64,000 nt of DNA, from assembly GCF_002934625.1 (NCBI RefSeq), contig NZ_PTJD01000005.1:186001-250000 (forward strand). The letters run 5' to 3'. This document shows, piece by piece, positions 16,099 to 26,104 of the stretch. The notes beneath the pieces are model-generated. The model was not told where the DNA came from. It saw nothing but the letters and a program-made list of their open reading frames with translations, and did not search any database. How positions within the stretch are numbered: position 1 is the stretch's first letter; every line of letters begins with the position of its first letter. This DNA is from Kineococcus xinjiangensis (GTDB taxonomy: Bacteria; Actinomycetota; Actinomycetes; Actinomycetales; Kineococcaceae). The position numbers and the translations under genes were made by a program.

Positions 16099-17451
16099 AT
16101 GAGCGCCACACCCGACAGCCCCACCCGCAACGGCGACGTCGCCGCGACGGCCGCGAAGGGCCCGCAGGACGAGTCCGCCCGCATCGCCGAGCTCGCGCGC
16201 GCCACCGCCAGCGGCGGCAGCCCGATGGCCCAGCCGGCCGAGGAGCCCACGTTCGGCGAGGGCATCCGCGCCTACATCACCCGCCTCAAGGGCGGCGACA
16301 TCGGTGCCCTGCCGGCGGCCCTCGGGCTCGTCGTCCTCTTCGTCCTGTTCGCCGCGCTGCGCCCGGACACCTTCCTGACCCCCATCAACATCGCCAACCT
16401 GATGGTGCAGGCGTCGTCGATCATCGTGCTGGCGATGGGCCTGACCTTCGTCCTGCTGCTCGGCGACATCGACCTGTCGGCCGGTGTCGCGGGCGGGGCC
16501 TCGGCGGCGGTCATGGCGCTCGTCATGAACGACGCCGGCCTCGGCTGGTACCTCTCCATCCCCGCGGCCCTCCTCACCGGCCTGGCCTTCGGAACCCTGA
16601 TCGGCATGTTCGTCGCCCGCGTCGGCATCCCGTCGTTCGTGGTGACGCTCGCCTTCTTCCTCGGCATCCAGGGCATCACGCTCTGGCTGATCGGCGAGGG
16701 CGGCACCATCCCCGTGCGCGACCAGGTCGTGGTGAACATCGCCAACGGCAACGTGCCCGTCGGTCTCGGCTGGGTCTTCGCCGTGCTCGCCGCCGCCGCG
16801 TACGCCCTGATCACCCTCGGCCGCTGGAACAGCCAGCGCCGCCGCGGCCTCAACCGCGACAACTTCATCCTCGTGGTGCTGCGCGTCGTCGGCGTGGCCG
16901 TGGTCCTGCTGGGCCTGACCGCGGTGCTGTCGCAGAACCGCGCCCGCGTGCCCGGCATCGAACTGGCCGGCGTGCCCTACTCGGTGCCGATCATCGGTGT
17001 CCTGCTGGTGCTGCTGTCGATCGTGCTGGGCCGCACCGCGTACGGCCGCCACGTGTACGCCGTCGGCGGCAACGCGGAGGCCGCGCGCCGTGCCGGCATC
17101 AACGTCACCCGCATCCGCATCTCCGTCTTCATGATCGGCTCCACGCTGGCCGCCTTCTCCGGCATCATCGAGGCGTCGCGGCTCAACTCCGTCGCCCCCG
17201 GCTCCGGCGGCGGCAACACCCTGCTCCTGGGCGTGGGCGCCGCCGTCATCGGCGGGACGAGCCTCTTCGGCGGCAAGGGCAAGGTGACCAACGCGGTCAT
17301 CGGTGGCCTGGTCATCGCTACCATCACCAACGGCCTGGGCCTCATGGGGCAGCGGGCGTTCGTGAACTTCCTCGTCACGGGTGCCGTGCTGCTGCTCGCC
17401 GCAGCCGTCGACGCCATCTCGCGTCGGCGCCGCGCCTCGGCCTCGAGCTGA
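16099..17451 (+). CDS. Sugar ABC transporter permease (XylH-like)
   Basis: Encodes 450 aa. About 65 hydrophilic N-terminal residues are followed by ten or more membrane segments of the BPD_transp_2 family, including the signature GLTFVLLLGDIDLSAG and the coupling segment NAEAARRAGINVTRIR. It is longer than RbsC (about 320 aa) and similar to XylH. It follows the ATPase by 13 nt with GAGGAGC as ribosome-binding site and forms the channel for the XylF-like receptor. Confidence 0.9.
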   Translation: MSATPDSPTRNGDVAATAAKGPQDESARIAELARATASGGSPMAQPAEEPTFGEGIRAYITRLKGGDIGALPAALGLVVLFVLFAALRPDTFLTPINIANLMVQASSIIVLAMGLTFVLLLGDIDLSAGVAGGASAAVMALVMNDAGLGWYLSIPAALLTGLAFGTLIGMFVARVGIPSFVVTLAFFLGIQGITLWLIGEGGTIPVRDQVVVNIANGNVPVGLGWVFAVLAAAAYALITLGRWNSQRRRGLNRDNFILVVLRVVGVAVVLLGLTAVLSQNRARVPGIELAGVPYSVPIIGVLLVLLSIVLGRTAYGRHVYAVGGNAEAARRAGINVTRIRISVFMIGSTLAAFSGIIEASRLNSVAPGSGGGNTLLLGVGAAVIGGTSLFGGKGKVTNAVIGGLVIATITNGLGLMGQRAFVNFLVTGAVLLLAAAVDAISRRRRASASS

Positions 17452-17476
17452 GACGCGGGAGAAGCACCTGAAGAGC

Positions 17477-18715
17477 ATGGTCGGCAGGCAGCCCCTCGGG
17501 CGCGGCCAGGACGACGTCCGCAGGCACAACCTCGCCGCGGTGCTCGGCCTCGTGCACGAGCAGGGCTCCAGCACCCGGGCCGACCTCACCCGGGCCCTGG
17601 GACTCAACCGCTCGACCGTCGGCGATCTCGTGGGCAGCCTCGTCGAGGCGGGGCTGCTCGTGGAGGAGAAGCCCGCCGAGGTGCCGGGCCGGGTGGGGCG
17701 GCCCTCGCTGGTCGTGCAGCCCAGGCCCGGGGCGGTCTCGGTGATCGCCGCCTTCGTCGACGTGCACGAACTCGACGTGGCGCGGGTGGGCCTGGGCGGC
17801 CACGTCCTCGGCCGGCGGCGCGAGCCGCTGGCCGGGGGCGCCTCCCCGCTCGCGGCCGCGCAGCAGGTCGCCACGGTCGCGGAGGACCTGCTGGCCGACC
17901 CCGGCGCCCCGCAGGCGGCGGGGGCCGTGCTGGCGGGCGTCGGGCTGGCGGTGCCGGGAACCGTCCACGCGGGCGCGGGCACCATCGCCGCGGCGCCCAA
18001 CCTCGGCTGGCACGACGTGCCGTTCAGGGCGCTGACCGCCGACGTCGTCGCCGCCCGCTTCGGCGCGGACGTCGCGGTGCACGTCGCCAACGACGCGGAC
18101 CTCGGCCTGCTCGGGGAGATCCGCCGGGGTGCCGCGGTGGGCCGCACGGACGTGGTCTACCTGTGCGGCACCTACGGCCTCGGCGGGGGTGTCCTCTCCG
18201 GTGGGCACCCCGTCACCGGGCGACGCGGCTACGCCGGCGAGGTCGGCCACATCAGCGTCGACCCCAGCGGCCGGGCCTGCCGCTGCGGCAGCCGGGGCTG
18301 CTGGGAGAGCGAGGCCCTCGCCGCGGCCTGGGCGGACCCGCTGGAACTGGACGCGGACGCGCCCGACATCGCGGAGCAGGTCCTGCGCCGGCTGGAGGCC
18401 GGGGGCGTCGCCGCACGCCGCACCCGGGACAAGCTGTCCCGGGCCTTCGCCCGCGGCCTCGCCAACGTCGTCAACGTCTTCGACCCGCAGTCGGTGCTGC
18501 TGGGCAGGGGACTCTGGCGGGACCTGTGGCCCGCCCTCTCCGACGACGTGCTGCCCTGGGTGGACCGTCTGGTGATGCCGGCCATGCGGGAGGGCCTGGA
18601 GGTCCGCACGGCCGGGCTCGGGGCCGACTCCACCGTCTGGGGCGCGGCGGAGCTCGCCTTCACGGAGCTGCTCGCCGACCCGCTGGGCCGCCCGTCGAGC
18701 GGCGTCGCGGTCTGA
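17477..18715 (+). CDS. ROK-family transcriptional regulator
   Basis: Encodes 412 aa. An N-terminal winged helix (about residues 15-75: STRADLTRALGLNRSTVGDLVGSLVEAGLL) is followed by a ROK sugar-kinase-like domain with the ATP/phosphate loop region and the zinc motif CRCGSRGCWE (C-x-C-G-x2-G-C-x-E). XylR and NagC repressors have this layout. It lies 25 nt after the permease gene in the same direction, so it is probably co-transcribed and regulates this operon, relieved by a sugar. ATG 17477 was chosen because the helix-turn-helix begins about 20 residues later; the ribosome site is weak (GGGAGA). Confidence 0.88.
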   Translation: MVGRQPLGRGQDDVRRHNLAAVLGLVHEQGSSTRADLTRALGLNRSTVGDLVGSLVEAGLLVEEKPAEVPGRVGRPSLVVQPRPGAVSVIAAFVDVHELDVARVGLGGHVLGRRREPLAGGASPLAAAQQVATVAEDLLADPGAPQAAGAVLAGVGLAVPGTVHAGAGTIAAAPNLGWHDVPFRALTADVVAARFGADVAVHVANDADLGLLGEIRRGAAVGRTDVVYLCGTYGLGGGVLSGGHPVTGRRGYAGEVGHISVDPSGRACRCGSRGCWESEALAAAWADPLELDADAPDIAEQVLRRLEAGGVAARRTRDKLSRAFARGLANVVNVFDPQSVLLGRGLWRDLWPALSDDVLPWVDRLVMPAMREGLEVRTAGLGADSTVWGAAELAFTELLADPLGRPSSGVAV

Positions 18716-18774
18716 TCCGGTGCGGACGCCGCGGTGAGGGTCCGGAAGTCCCGGCGCACGGGGTGAGCGGCCTG

Positions 18775-18780
18775 TACCGT
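18775..18780 (+). promoter_or_regulatory. Leaderless -10 box of the GGDEF-EAL gene
   Basis: TACCGT sits 6 nt before GTG 18787, and no Shine-Dalgarno sequence is seen. Confidence 0.55.
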
Positions 18781-18786
18781 CCGGCC

Positions 18787-21018
18787 GTGAGACGCGGCCC
18801 GGGCAGACGCACCCGTCGGGACTGGGCGCCGGCACTGCTGGGCGTGGTCGTGACGGTCGTGCTGCTCTCCGCGTGGGAGGTGCCGCCGATCGTGCCGGCG
18901 CTGGTGGCGCTGGCCGCCTGCGTCACCGTCCTCCTCGCGCTCGGCGCGCACCGCCCGAAGCGCTGGAGCCCCTGGGCGCTCATCGCGCTCAGCCAGGGGC
19001 TGTGCTCCGTGTCGAGCTTCGCCGCGGTGGCCGCGGGAGGCCGCTCCGCGCCCGCCACCACGCTGCTCGTCGCCGCCCAGCTGGCCAGTGCGGTGCTCGC
19101 CCTGCACGTGCTGCGGGTGATGGTGGGACGCCCGCGCCCGCCGGGGGGCGGCCCGGCGGCCCGGCTCGACGCGCTGATCGTGGCCGTGGTGGTCGCCCTC
19201 GCGGCCGCGCACGCGCTGGCCGCGGGCGCGGGTCAGGGCGGCCCGTCCCCACCGGCGCTCACCCCGGCGCTGAACCTCGTGCTCATGGGCCTGGTGCTGC
19301 GGCTGCTCGTCGTGAGCGCCACCTCCACCGCCGCGGTGCTGCGGTTGCAGCTCGCGGGCCTCTCCGCGGCCCTGAGCTACCTGCTCGCCAGCCTGCCCGG
19401 GGCGCGGGGGCACCTCGCCGCCGCACCCCTGGAGCCCGGCCTGACGGTGACGATGGCGCTGCTGGCGTGGGCGGCGACGCACCCGTCGATGGTCCTCGTC
19501 TTCGAGCCCGCCTCCCTGGGGCGCCGCCGCCACGCCTCGACGCAGATGCTCGCCGCGCTGCCCCTGGTGGCGGTGCCGCCGTGCCTGTGGCTGCTCGATG
19601 GCAGCGGCGCCGCCGCGGCCCTGCCGACGGCGGCCTACCTGCTGGTGGGCGCGCTCGTGGCCGGCCTGGCGCTGCTGCGGGGTGCGCTGGCGTTGCGGGC
19701 GAGCGAGCGCAGGGCGGCGCACGACCCGCTGACGGACCTGCTCAACCGACGCGGCCTGGCGCAGGCCTTCGCCACCCGGCAGAGGCGCGGTGCCGGGGCG
19801 GGCGGCTGGGTGCTGTGCCTGCTGGACGTGGACGACTTCAAGCACGTCAACGACACCTACGGCCACGACGTCGGCGACGCGCTCATCCTGGAGGTCGCGC
19901 GGCGGCTGGCGCGGGCTGTGGGCCCCGCGGACGCCGTCGCCCGCACGGGCGGCGACGAGTTCGTGCTGCTGCTCGCCGCCGGCCCCGGTCACCGGGCTCC
20001 GGAGGACGTGCTGGCGGCGGCGTTCGGGCAGCCGTTCCCCGTGGCCGGCCGCCTCGTCGCGGTGCGCGCGAGCACGGGGACCACGCCGGTGCCCGACGGC
20101 TCCTCGATGCTGCAGTTGCTCGCCGACGCGGACGTGGCGATGTACGCGGCGAAGGCCGCCGGTGGCGGGACGGTCGCCTTCAGCGAGGACCTGCGCCGGC
20201 AGGTGCTGGGGCGGCGGGCGCTGGTGGAGGACCTGCGGGCGGTCCTGGCAGGCGGCGAGGCCGAGCGCGTGGGCGGGCTGCACGTGCTCTACCAGCCCCT
20301 CGTGGACCTCGGGAGCAGCCGGGTCCTGGCCTGCGAGGCGCTGGTGCGCTGGCGCCACCCCGCGCGCGGGCTGGTCATGCCGGACGACATGCTCGGCGCC
20401 GCGGAGGAGCACGGGCTCGGCCGGGAGCTGGACCGGCTGGTGCTGCGGGCCGCCCTGGCGCAGCTGGTGCGCTGGGACGGCGCCGGCCTGCCGCCGCTGT
20501 CGGTCAGCGTGAACCTCGGCCGCTCCAGCACCTGCCACCCGGGACTCGCCCTGGACGTCCTGGACGCCCTCGCCAAGGTGGGGCTGCCCGCCTCCCGGCT
20601 GCGGCTGGAGATCACCGAGCACGAGCACCTGCCGGACGACCCGGCCATCGCCGAGGAGTTCCAGGCCCTGGTGGCCGCCGGGGTGGGGCTGTCGCTGGAC
20701 GACTTCGGCGCCGGCTACGCCTCCTTGGACTACCTGCTGCGCTACCCCGTCAGCACCCTGAAGCTGGACCGCTGCCTGACGGCCTCCCTCATCGACCAGT
20801 CCGCGTCGCCCCTGCTGGAGGGGGTGGTCGGTCTCGCGGCCCGGCTGGGCCTGACGGTGCTGGCGGAGGGGGTGGAGACCGCGGAGCAGCGCGAGCGCCT
20901 GGCGGGCCTGGGCATCGACCACGGCCAGGGCTGGTACTTCGCCCGTCCGCTCGGCGGCGACGACTTCGCCGGCCACGTCCTCGGGCGCGCGCCCGCCCCG
21001 GTGCTGCCCGCGGGCTGA
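18787..21018 (+). CDS. Membrane protein with GGDEF and EAL domains
   Basis: Encodes 743 aa. The N-terminal 290 residues hold about eight to nine membrane segments. The GGDEF domain begins at DPLTDLLNRRG and has an intact motif RTGGDEF near residue 388. The EAL domain follows with YQPLVDL, intact EAL in ACEALVRWRHP (about 515), DDFGAGYASLDYLL and the late KLDR. Both the cyclase and the phosphodiesterase may be active; the ITEHEHL segment, where ELTES is usual, is unusual. It is the second cyclic di-GMP enzyme in 8 kb. The GTG start is set by a leaderless box. Confidence 0.88.
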   Translation: MRRGPGRRTRRDWAPALLGVVVTVVLLSAWEVPPIVPALVALAACVTVLLALGAHRPKRWSPWALIALSQGLCSVSSFAAVAAGGRSAPATTLLVAAQLASAVLALHVLRVMVGRPRPPGGGPAARLDALIVAVVVALAAAHALAAGAGQGGPSPPALTPALNLVLMGLVLRLLVVSATSTAAVLRLQLAGLSAALSYLLASLPGARGHLAAAPLEPGLTVTMALLAWAATHPSMVLVFEPASLGRRRHASTQMLAALPLVAVPPCLWLLDGSGAAAALPTAAYLLVGALVAGLALLRGALALRASERRAAHDPLTDLLNRRGLAQAFATRQRRGAGAGGWVLCLLDVDDFKHVNDTYGHDVGDALILEVARRLARAVGPADAVARTGGDEFVLLLAAGPGHRAPEDVLAAAFGQPFPVAGRLVAVRASTGTTPVPDGSSMLQLLADADVAMYAAKAAGGGTVAFSEDLRRQVLGRRALVEDLRAVLAGGEAERVGGLHVLYQPLVDLGSSRVLACEALVRWRHPARGLVMPDDMLGAAEEHGLGRELDRLVLRAALAQLVRWDGAGLPPLSVSVNLGRSSTCHPGLALDVLDALAKVGLPASRLRLEITEHEHLPDDPAIAEEFQALVAAGVGLSLDDFGAGYASLDYLLRYPVSTLKLDRCLTASLIDQSASPLLEGVVGLAARLGLTVLAEGVETAEQRERLAGLGIDHGQGWYFARPLGGDDFAGHVLGRAPAPVLPAG

Positions 21019-21035
21019 GCGGCGCCACCGCCGGA

Positions 21036-21041
21036 TAGCGT
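21036..21041 (+). promoter_or_regulatory. Leaderless -10 box of coaE
   Basis: TAGCGT lies 6 nt before GTG 21048. Confidence 0.6.
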
Positions 21042-21047
21042 TCCCCC

Positions 21048-22241
21048 GTGCTGCGCGTGGGACTGACCGGGGGCATCGGGGCGGGCAAGTCGACGGCGTC
21101 GCGGCGGCTGCACGAGCTCGGCGCCGTCCTCGTCGACGCCGACGTCCTCGCGCGGGAGGTGGTGGCGCCGGGCACCCCGGGCCTGGCCGCGGTGGTGGAG
21201 GCGTTCGGCCCGGGCGTCCTGACGGCCGGCGGGGAGCTGGACCGCGCCGCGCTGGGACGGCTCGTGTTCGCCGACCCGGCGCAGCGGCAGCGGCTGAACG
21301 CCGTCGTGCACCCGCTGGTGGCGCGGCGGCGGGCGGAGCTGGCGGCCGCGGCGGGGGAGTCGGCGGTGGTCGTGGAGGACGTCCCGCTGCTGGTGGAGAA
21401 CGGCATGGCCGCGGAGTACCACCTCGTCGTCGTCGTCCACGCCGACGAGGCGGAGCGGCACCGCCGCCTCGTCGCGGACCGCGGCATGGACCCGGCCGAC
21501 GCCTCCGCCCGCATCGCCGCCCAGGCCCGCGACCCGGAGCGGCGCGCCGCGGCCGACGTGTGGCTGGACAACGGCGGCGACCCCGAGCGGCTGCGGCAGC
21601 AGGTGGACCGGCTCTGGTCGCGGCGGCTGCTCCCCTTCGAGGACAACCTCCGCGCGGGCCGGCTCGTCCCCGCCCCTGCGCTGGCCCTGCTGGAGCACCG
21701 GGTCGGCTGGGCGGCGCAGGCCGCGCGGCTGGCGGCGCGCGTGGAGCGGGCGGCCGGCGACGCGGGCCGCGGCGTGGAGCACATCGGCTCCACGGCCGTG
21801 CCGGGGCTGGTCGCGAAGGACGTCGTCGACCTCCAGCTCGCGGTCGGCTCCCTGGCGGCGGCCGACGCGGTGGCGGGGGAGCTGGCGGCGGCGGGCTTCC
21901 CCCGGGCCGAGGGGGACTGGTGGGACACGCCGAAGCCCTCCGACCCGGACCCGGACCGGTGGCGCAAGTGCCTGCACGGCGGGGCGGACCCCGGCAGGCC
22001 GGTGCACCTGCACGTGCGGGTCCACGGCTCGCCCGGCTGGCGCTGGGCGCTGCTGTTCCGCGACTGGCTGCGCGCCGACGCCGACGCGCGGGCCGCCTAC
22101 GCGGGGCTGAAGCAGCGGCTGGCGGCCGGCTGCACCAGCACCGGCGAGTACGCCGACGCCAAGGAGCCCTGGTTCACCGAGGTCGCCCACGGGCGCGCCG
22201 AGGCGTGGGCCGCGGCGAGCGGGTGGCGCCCGCCCGCCTGA
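21048..22241 (+). CDS. coaE: Dephospho-CoA kinase fused to a GrpB-family domain
   Basis: Encodes 397 aa. Residues 1-200 are dephospho-CoA kinase, which phosphorylates the 3'-hydroxyl of dephospho-CoA as the last step of CoA synthesis: P-loop GGIGAGKS (8-15), DADVLAREV, and the lid region [10 protein letters not shown]. From about residue 220 a GrpB/UPF0157 nucleotidyltransferase-like domain follows ([24 protein letters not shown], then [14 protein letters not shown]). This fusion is typical of actinobacteria; the role of the second domain is not firmly known. It lies upstream of uvrB, as in mycobacteria. Confidence 0.94.
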   Translation: MLRVGLTGGIGAGKSTASRRLHELGAVLVDADVLAREVVAPGTPGLAAVVEAFGPGVLTAGGELDRAALGRLVFADPAQRQRLNAVVHPLVARRRAELAAAAGESAVVVEDVPLLVENGMAAEYHLVVVVHADEAERHRRLVADRGMDPADASARIAAQARDPERRAAADVWLDNGGDPERLRQQVDRLWSRRLLPFEDNLRAGRLVPAPALALLEHRVGWAAQAARLAARVERAAGDAGRGVEHIGSTAVPGLVAKDVVDLQLAVGSLAAADAVAGELAAAGFPRAEGDWWDTPKPSDPDPDRWRKCLHGGADPGRPVHLHVRVHGSPGWRWALLFRDWLRADADARAAYAGLKQRLAAGCTSTGEYADAKEPWFTEVAHGRAEAWAAASGWRPPA

Positions 22242-22255
22242 GCCGCCTCCGCCGG

Positions 22256-22278
22256 GTGTCGGTGGCGGCGCCTACTGT
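22256..22278 (+). promoter_or_regulatory. RecA-NDp/PafBC-like promoter of uvrB
   Basis: GTGTCGGTG (22256-22264), 8 nt, TACTGT (22273-22278), 6 nt, ATG 22285. It matches TTGTCRGTG-N8-TANNNT at 8 of 9 upstream positions and is the best copy in the window. Confidence 0.75.
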
Positions 22279-22284
22279 GGGTCC

Positions 22285-24405
22285 ATGCGGCCCACGACGG
22301 ACATCCAGCGCACCGTGGCTCCCTTCCAGGTCGTCTCGGAGTTCAGCCCCTCCGGCGACCAGCCGGCGGCGATCACGGAGCTCGCCCGCCGCATCCGGGG
22401 CGGGGAGCAGGACGTCGTGCTGCTGGGCGCCACCGGCACGGGCAAGTCCGCCACGACGGCGTGGCTGATCGAGCAGGTGCAGCGACCGACGCTGGTCATG
22501 GCGCCGAACAAGACGCTCGCGGCGCAGCTGGCGAACGAGTTCCGCGAGCTGCTGCCGAACAACGCGGTGGAGTACTTCGTCTCCTACTACGACTACTACC
22601 AGCCCGAGGCGTACATCGCGCAGACGGACACCTACATCGAGAAGGACTCCGCGATCAACGAGGAGGTCGAGCGGCTGCGGCACTCCGCGACGAACTCCCT
22701 GCTCACCCGGCGCGACGTCGTCGTGGTCGCCAGCGTGTCCTGCATCTACGGCCTCGGCACCCCGCAGGAGTACGTCGACCGGATGGTGTCGCTGCAGGTG
22801 GGGCAGAGCATGGACCGCGACGAGCTGCTGCGCCGGTTCGTGGACATGCAGTACACCCGCAACGACATGGCCTTCACCCGCGGCACGTTCCGGGTCCGCG
22901 GCGACACCGTCGAGATCATCCCCGTGTACGAGGAGCACGCGATCCGCATCGAGTTCTTCGGTGACGAGATCGACCGCCTCTACACGCTGCAGCCGCTGAC
23001 GGGTGAGATCCTGCGCGACGAGCAGCAGATGTACGTCTTCCCCGCCTCGCACTACGTCGCCGGCCCGGAGCGGCTGGAGCGGGCGGTCGGGCTCATCGAG
23101 GCCGAGCTCGCCGAGCGCCTCCCCGAGCTGGAGCGGCAGGGCAAGCTGCTCGAGGCGCAGCGGCTGCGGATGCGCACCACGTACGACGTCGAGATGCTGC
23201 GGCAGGTCGGCACGTGCTCGGGGGTGGAGAACTACTCCCGCCACTTCGACGGCCGCGGACCGGGCACGGCCTCGAACACCCTGCTCGACTACTTCCCCGA
23301 GGACTTCCTCCTCGTCATCGACGAGTCGCACGTGACGGTTCCGCAGATCGGCGGGATGTACGAGGGCGACATGTCCCGCAAGCGCACCCTCGTGGAGCAC
23401 GGCTTCCGCCTGCCGAGCGCCATGGACAACCGGCCGCTGAAGTGGGAGGAGTTCCTGGAGCGCGTCGGGCAGACCGTGTACCTGTCGGCGACGCCCGGGC
23501 CCTACGAGCTGGCGAAGGGCGAGGGCGTGGTGGAGCAGATCATCCGCCCCACCGGCCTGGTCGACCCCGAGGTGGTGGTCAAGCCCACGAAGGGCCAGAT
23601 CGACGACCTCCTCCACGAGATCCGCGAGCGCGCCGAGCGGGACGAGCGGGTCCTGGTCACGACGCTGACGAAGAAGATGGCCGAGGACCTCACGGACTAC
23701 CTGCTGGAGCAGGGTGTGCGGGTGCGCTACCTGCACTCCGACATCGACACGCTGCGGCGCGTGGAACTGCTGCGGGAGCTGCGCCAGGGCGAGTTCGACG
23801 TCCTCGTCGGCATCAACCTGCTGCGCGAGGGCCTCGACCTGCCCGAGGTGTCGCTGGTGGCGATCCTCGACGCCGACAAGGAGGGGTTCCTCCGCTCGGC
23901 GACGTCGCTGATCCAGACGATCGGCCGCGCCGCCCGCAACGTCTCCGGTCAGGTGCACATGTACGCGGACAAGGTGACCCGCTCGATGGAGCAGGCCATC
24001 GAGGAGACCAACCGGCGCCGGGAGAAGCAGGTCGCGTACAACCGCGAGCGGGGCGTGGACCCGATGCCGCTGCGGAAGAAGATCGCCGACATCACCGATC
24101 TCATCGCCCGGGAGGACGCCGACACCGCGGCGCTGCTCTCCGGCAGCGGCCGGTCCCAGTCGCGCGGCAAGGCCCCCACTCCCGCGCTGGGCTCGAAGGG
24201 ACGCGCCGCCGGCCGGGAGGGCGCGCCCCGTCCCGGTGCCGCGTCGCTGCCGCAGGGCGAGCTGGCCGACCTCATCCAGCAGCTCAGCGACCAGATGCAC
24301 GCCGCGGCGGCGGAACTGCAGTTCGAGCTGGCCGCGAGGCTGCGTGACGAGATCGGCGACCTGAAGAAGGAGCTGCGCGGGATGCAGGCCGCGCAGGGGG
24401 CGTGA
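22285..24405 (+). CDS. uvrB: UvrABC excinuclease subunit B
   Basis: Encodes 706 aa. It is the helicase-like damage-verification subunit of nucleotide excision repair. Visible are Walker A GATGTGKS (about 48-55), the beta-hairpin region [15 protein letters not shown], helicase motifs DESHV (DEAH-type), [11 protein letters not shown], and QTIGRAARN, and a C-terminal UVR motif (about 655-690) that contacts UvrC. A Gly/Ala/Arg-rich linker precedes the UVR motif. There is no ribosome-binding site; the ATG is leaderless behind a damage-type promoter. Confidence 0.97.
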   Translation: MRPTTDIQRTVAPFQVVSEFSPSGDQPAAITELARRIRGGEQDVVLLGATGTGKSATTAWLIEQVQRPTLVMAPNKTLAAQLANEFRELLPNNAVEYFVSYYDYYQPEAYIAQTDTYIEKDSAINEEVERLRHSATNSLLTRRDVVVVASVSCIYGLGTPQEYVDRMVSLQVGQSMDRDELLRRFVDMQYTRNDMAFTRGTFRVRGDTVEIIPVYEEHAIRIEFFGDEIDRLYTLQPLTGEILRDEQQMYVFPASHYVAGPERLERAVGLIEAELAERLPELERQGKLLEAQRLRMRTTYDVEMLRQVGTCSGVENYSRHFDGRGPGTASNTLLDYFPEDFLLVIDESHVTVPQIGGMYEGDMSRKRTLVEHGFRLPSAMDNRPLKWEEFLERVGQTVYLSATPGPYELAKGEGVVEQIIRPTGLVDPEVVVKPTKGQIDDLLHEIRERAERDERVLVTTLTKKMAEDLTDYLLEQGVRVRYLHSDIDTLRRVELLRELRQGEFDVLVGINLLREGLDLPEVSLVAILDADKEGFLRSATSLIQTIGRAARNVSGQVHMYADKVTRSMEQAIEETNRRREKQVAYNRERGVDPMPLRKKIADITDLIAREDADTAALLSGSGRSQSRGKAPTPALGSKGRAAGREGAPRPGAASLPQGELADLIQQLSDQMHAAAAELQFELAARLRDEIGDLKKELRGMQAAQGA

Positions 24406-24454
24406 GCCGGGGCGCGTGCGGGAGGGGCCGCCCCCGGGGGGAGAGGTGCGGTCC

Positions 24455-24934
24455 TCAGGCCGCCCGGCCGGCGCGCGAGCGCACGGCGGCGTAGCACCCG
24501 GCCAGCGCCCCGTGGGCGGGGACTCCGACGAGGAGCAGGAGGAACGGCGCGCCGAGGAGCAGGTCCCGCAGCAGGACGGCGCCGGAGAAACCGCCCCCGG
24601 CGAGGGCGCCCACGGCCGCACCCAGCAGCGGGAGGCCCGCGCCGACGACGAGGGCGACGACGGCCCAGCACACCAGGCCCGGCACGAGCGACTCCTCCAC
24701 CCGGGCGGCGCGCAGCCCGTCGCGCGCGCCCCACGCACCTGCGGTGAGGGCCAGCGCCCCCAGCAGGAGCAGCCCCACCCCGACGTTCGCCCCGCCGCTC
24801 TGGTCGCGCGAGGCCACCACCCACGAGATCAGGTGCCCGGCCACGCCCAGGCCGAGCAGTCCGGCCGCGCGGGGGGCGACGCGCCGGGCGAGTCCGTCCG
24901 ACCAGGACCCGGACTGGGGGTGCTGCTGCCTCAT
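24455..24934 (-). CDS. Small membrane protein of unknown function
   Basis: Encodes 159 aa. Four hydrophobic segments are visible (AAGLLGLGVAGHLISWVVA; VGLLLLGALALTAGAWGA; LVPGLVCWAVVALVVGAGL; and a last one around LLLLVGVPAHGALAGCY), with a short positive N-terminus. ATG 24934 is preceded on the minus strand by GGAGG with 5-6 nt spacing. I do not recognise the family. It converges with uvrB, with 49 bp between the stops. Confidence 0.7.
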   Translation of the reverse strand: MRQQHPQSGSWSDGLARRVAPRAAGLLGLGVAGHLISWVVASRDQSGGANVGVGLLLLGALALTAGAWGARDGLRAARVEESLVPGLVCWAVVALVVGAGLPLLGAAVGALAGGGFSGAVLLRDLLLGAPFLLLLVGVPAHGALAGCYAAVRSRAGRAA

Positions 24935-24972
24935 CGTCGCCTCCGGGAACGATCCGTCGAACGTGCGGACGC

Positions 24973-24978
24973 ACCGTA
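24973..24978 (-). promoter_or_regulatory. Candidate -10 box for the small membrane protein
   Basis: Minus-strand TACGGT, about 38 nt upstream of ATG 24934, which has its own ribosome-binding site. Confidence 0.4.
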
Positions 24979-25106
24979 GCGGGCGGCGCCGCCCGTGGGT
25001 CCTCCACCCCCGGAGAGCGGCGGGGCGCGGCGGTGGTGGGCGGGGGACCCGTGTTCGCGCGGCGCAGCACGGTGTCCTCCTCGCAGGCGTGCTCGGGTCG
25101 GCGCTC

Positions 25107-25553
25107 ATGGACGGTCCTGACCCGCAGCACCGGCTGACCACGGCCGGGCAGGACGCGGACCTGGACGGTCGGCTGAGCGCGGAACTGGACGCTTTCAACG
25201 TCGCCGCCTCCGGCGTCGCGGACCAGCGCGAGTTCACCGTCAAGATCGAGGACGACTCCGGTGAGCTGCTCGGCGGGCTCAGCGGATGGACGTGGGGGCC
25301 GTCGGCGGGCATCTCGATGGTGTGGGTCCGGGAGGACCAGCGCGGCAGCGGCCTGGGCGGCCGGTTGCTGGCCGCCGCCGACGACGTGGCGCGTGAACGT
25401 GGATGCAGGCGCGTGTTCGTCTCCTCGTTCACGTTCCAGGCACCCGGCTTCTACGAGCGGCACGGGTTCGTCGAGTGCGCCCGCACCCCGGAGCACCCAC
25501 TGGACGGCACGGCCGACGTCCACCTCGTCAAGCACCTGCCGCCCACGAGCTGA
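25107..25553 (+). CDS. GNAT-family N-acetyltransferase
   Basis: Encodes 148 aa. Acetyl-CoA motif A is seen in VWVREDQRGSGLGGRLLAAADDVA, followed by FVSSFTFQAPGFYERHGFVE, the usual beta-5/motif B end. This resembles small GNATs acting on antibiotics or small amines, but the substrate is unknown. ATG 25107 has no clear ribosome-binding site; an upstream start in the same frame cannot be excluded. It marks the left border of the accessory stretch. Confidence 0.78.
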   Translation: MDGPDPQHRLTTAGQDADLDGRLSAELDAFNVAASGVADQREFTVKIEDDSGELLGGLSGWTWGPSAGISMVWVREDQRGSGLGGRLLAAADDVARERGCRRVFVSSFTFQAPGFYERHGFVECARTPEHPLDGTADVHLVKHLPPTS

Positions 25554-25599
25554 CCGGCCCGGCACCCGCGTGCACAGGAATTCCCCTGCCGACGGTGCC

Positions 25600-26104
25600 G
25601 CCCCTGGAGGATGCCACGCGGGTCGAGTCGGGGAAGATCGCGGCTCGCCCGAACCGTCAGCAGCGCCTCGTCCAGCCTGCCCATCCGGCCCTGGACGAGA
25701 CCGGTGGTGCCGTCCGGGCGGCTGCTGATCCCTTCGCCCTCACCGTGCGCACGTGGTCCCAGTGGGTGAGCGAGCACGGCAGCGACGGCTCGGCCGATGC
25801 GCCGCGGTCGGGGCGTCCCCGTCTCCACGACGGCGACGCCGTGCGGCAGCTGCTCGCCCTGATCGCGTCAGGGCCGCCACGACCCGGGCTTGGACGCTCG
25901 AGTCGCCGCAGCGCAGGAGGCCGCTACCGGCGGCGTTTTCATGATCCCCGCGGCGGACGGATGGGCCCCGTCGCACCCGCCGATGTCTTGCAGCGCCTCG
26001 TCGACGTTCGCGGCGGGACCTTCATGCCGATCATGGACAACGGCTCCGCACACCAGTCGCCACGCCCACGGCCGCCTGACCCACCCACCCCGAAAGCCAA
26101 CTGA
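25600..26104 (+). pseudogene. Decayed IS630-family transposase
   Basis: Translated pieces match the IS630 layout across frames: a helix-turn-helix region (LTVRTWSQWVSEHGSDG), the linker APRSGRPRLHDGDAVRQLL, then after a frameshift near 25880 a TTRAWTLESPQ piece, and further on LQRLVDVRGGTF and the second catalytic Asp in MDNGSAH. The first catalytic Asp region and the C-terminal Glu region are missing or scrambled, so there are several frameshifts and at least one internal deletion. Terminal repeats were not identified. Confidence 0.7.

Noticed and set aside
25451-25828. Minus-strand frame in the IS630 remnant
   Set aside because: No family match; the plus strand reads as transposase pieces.
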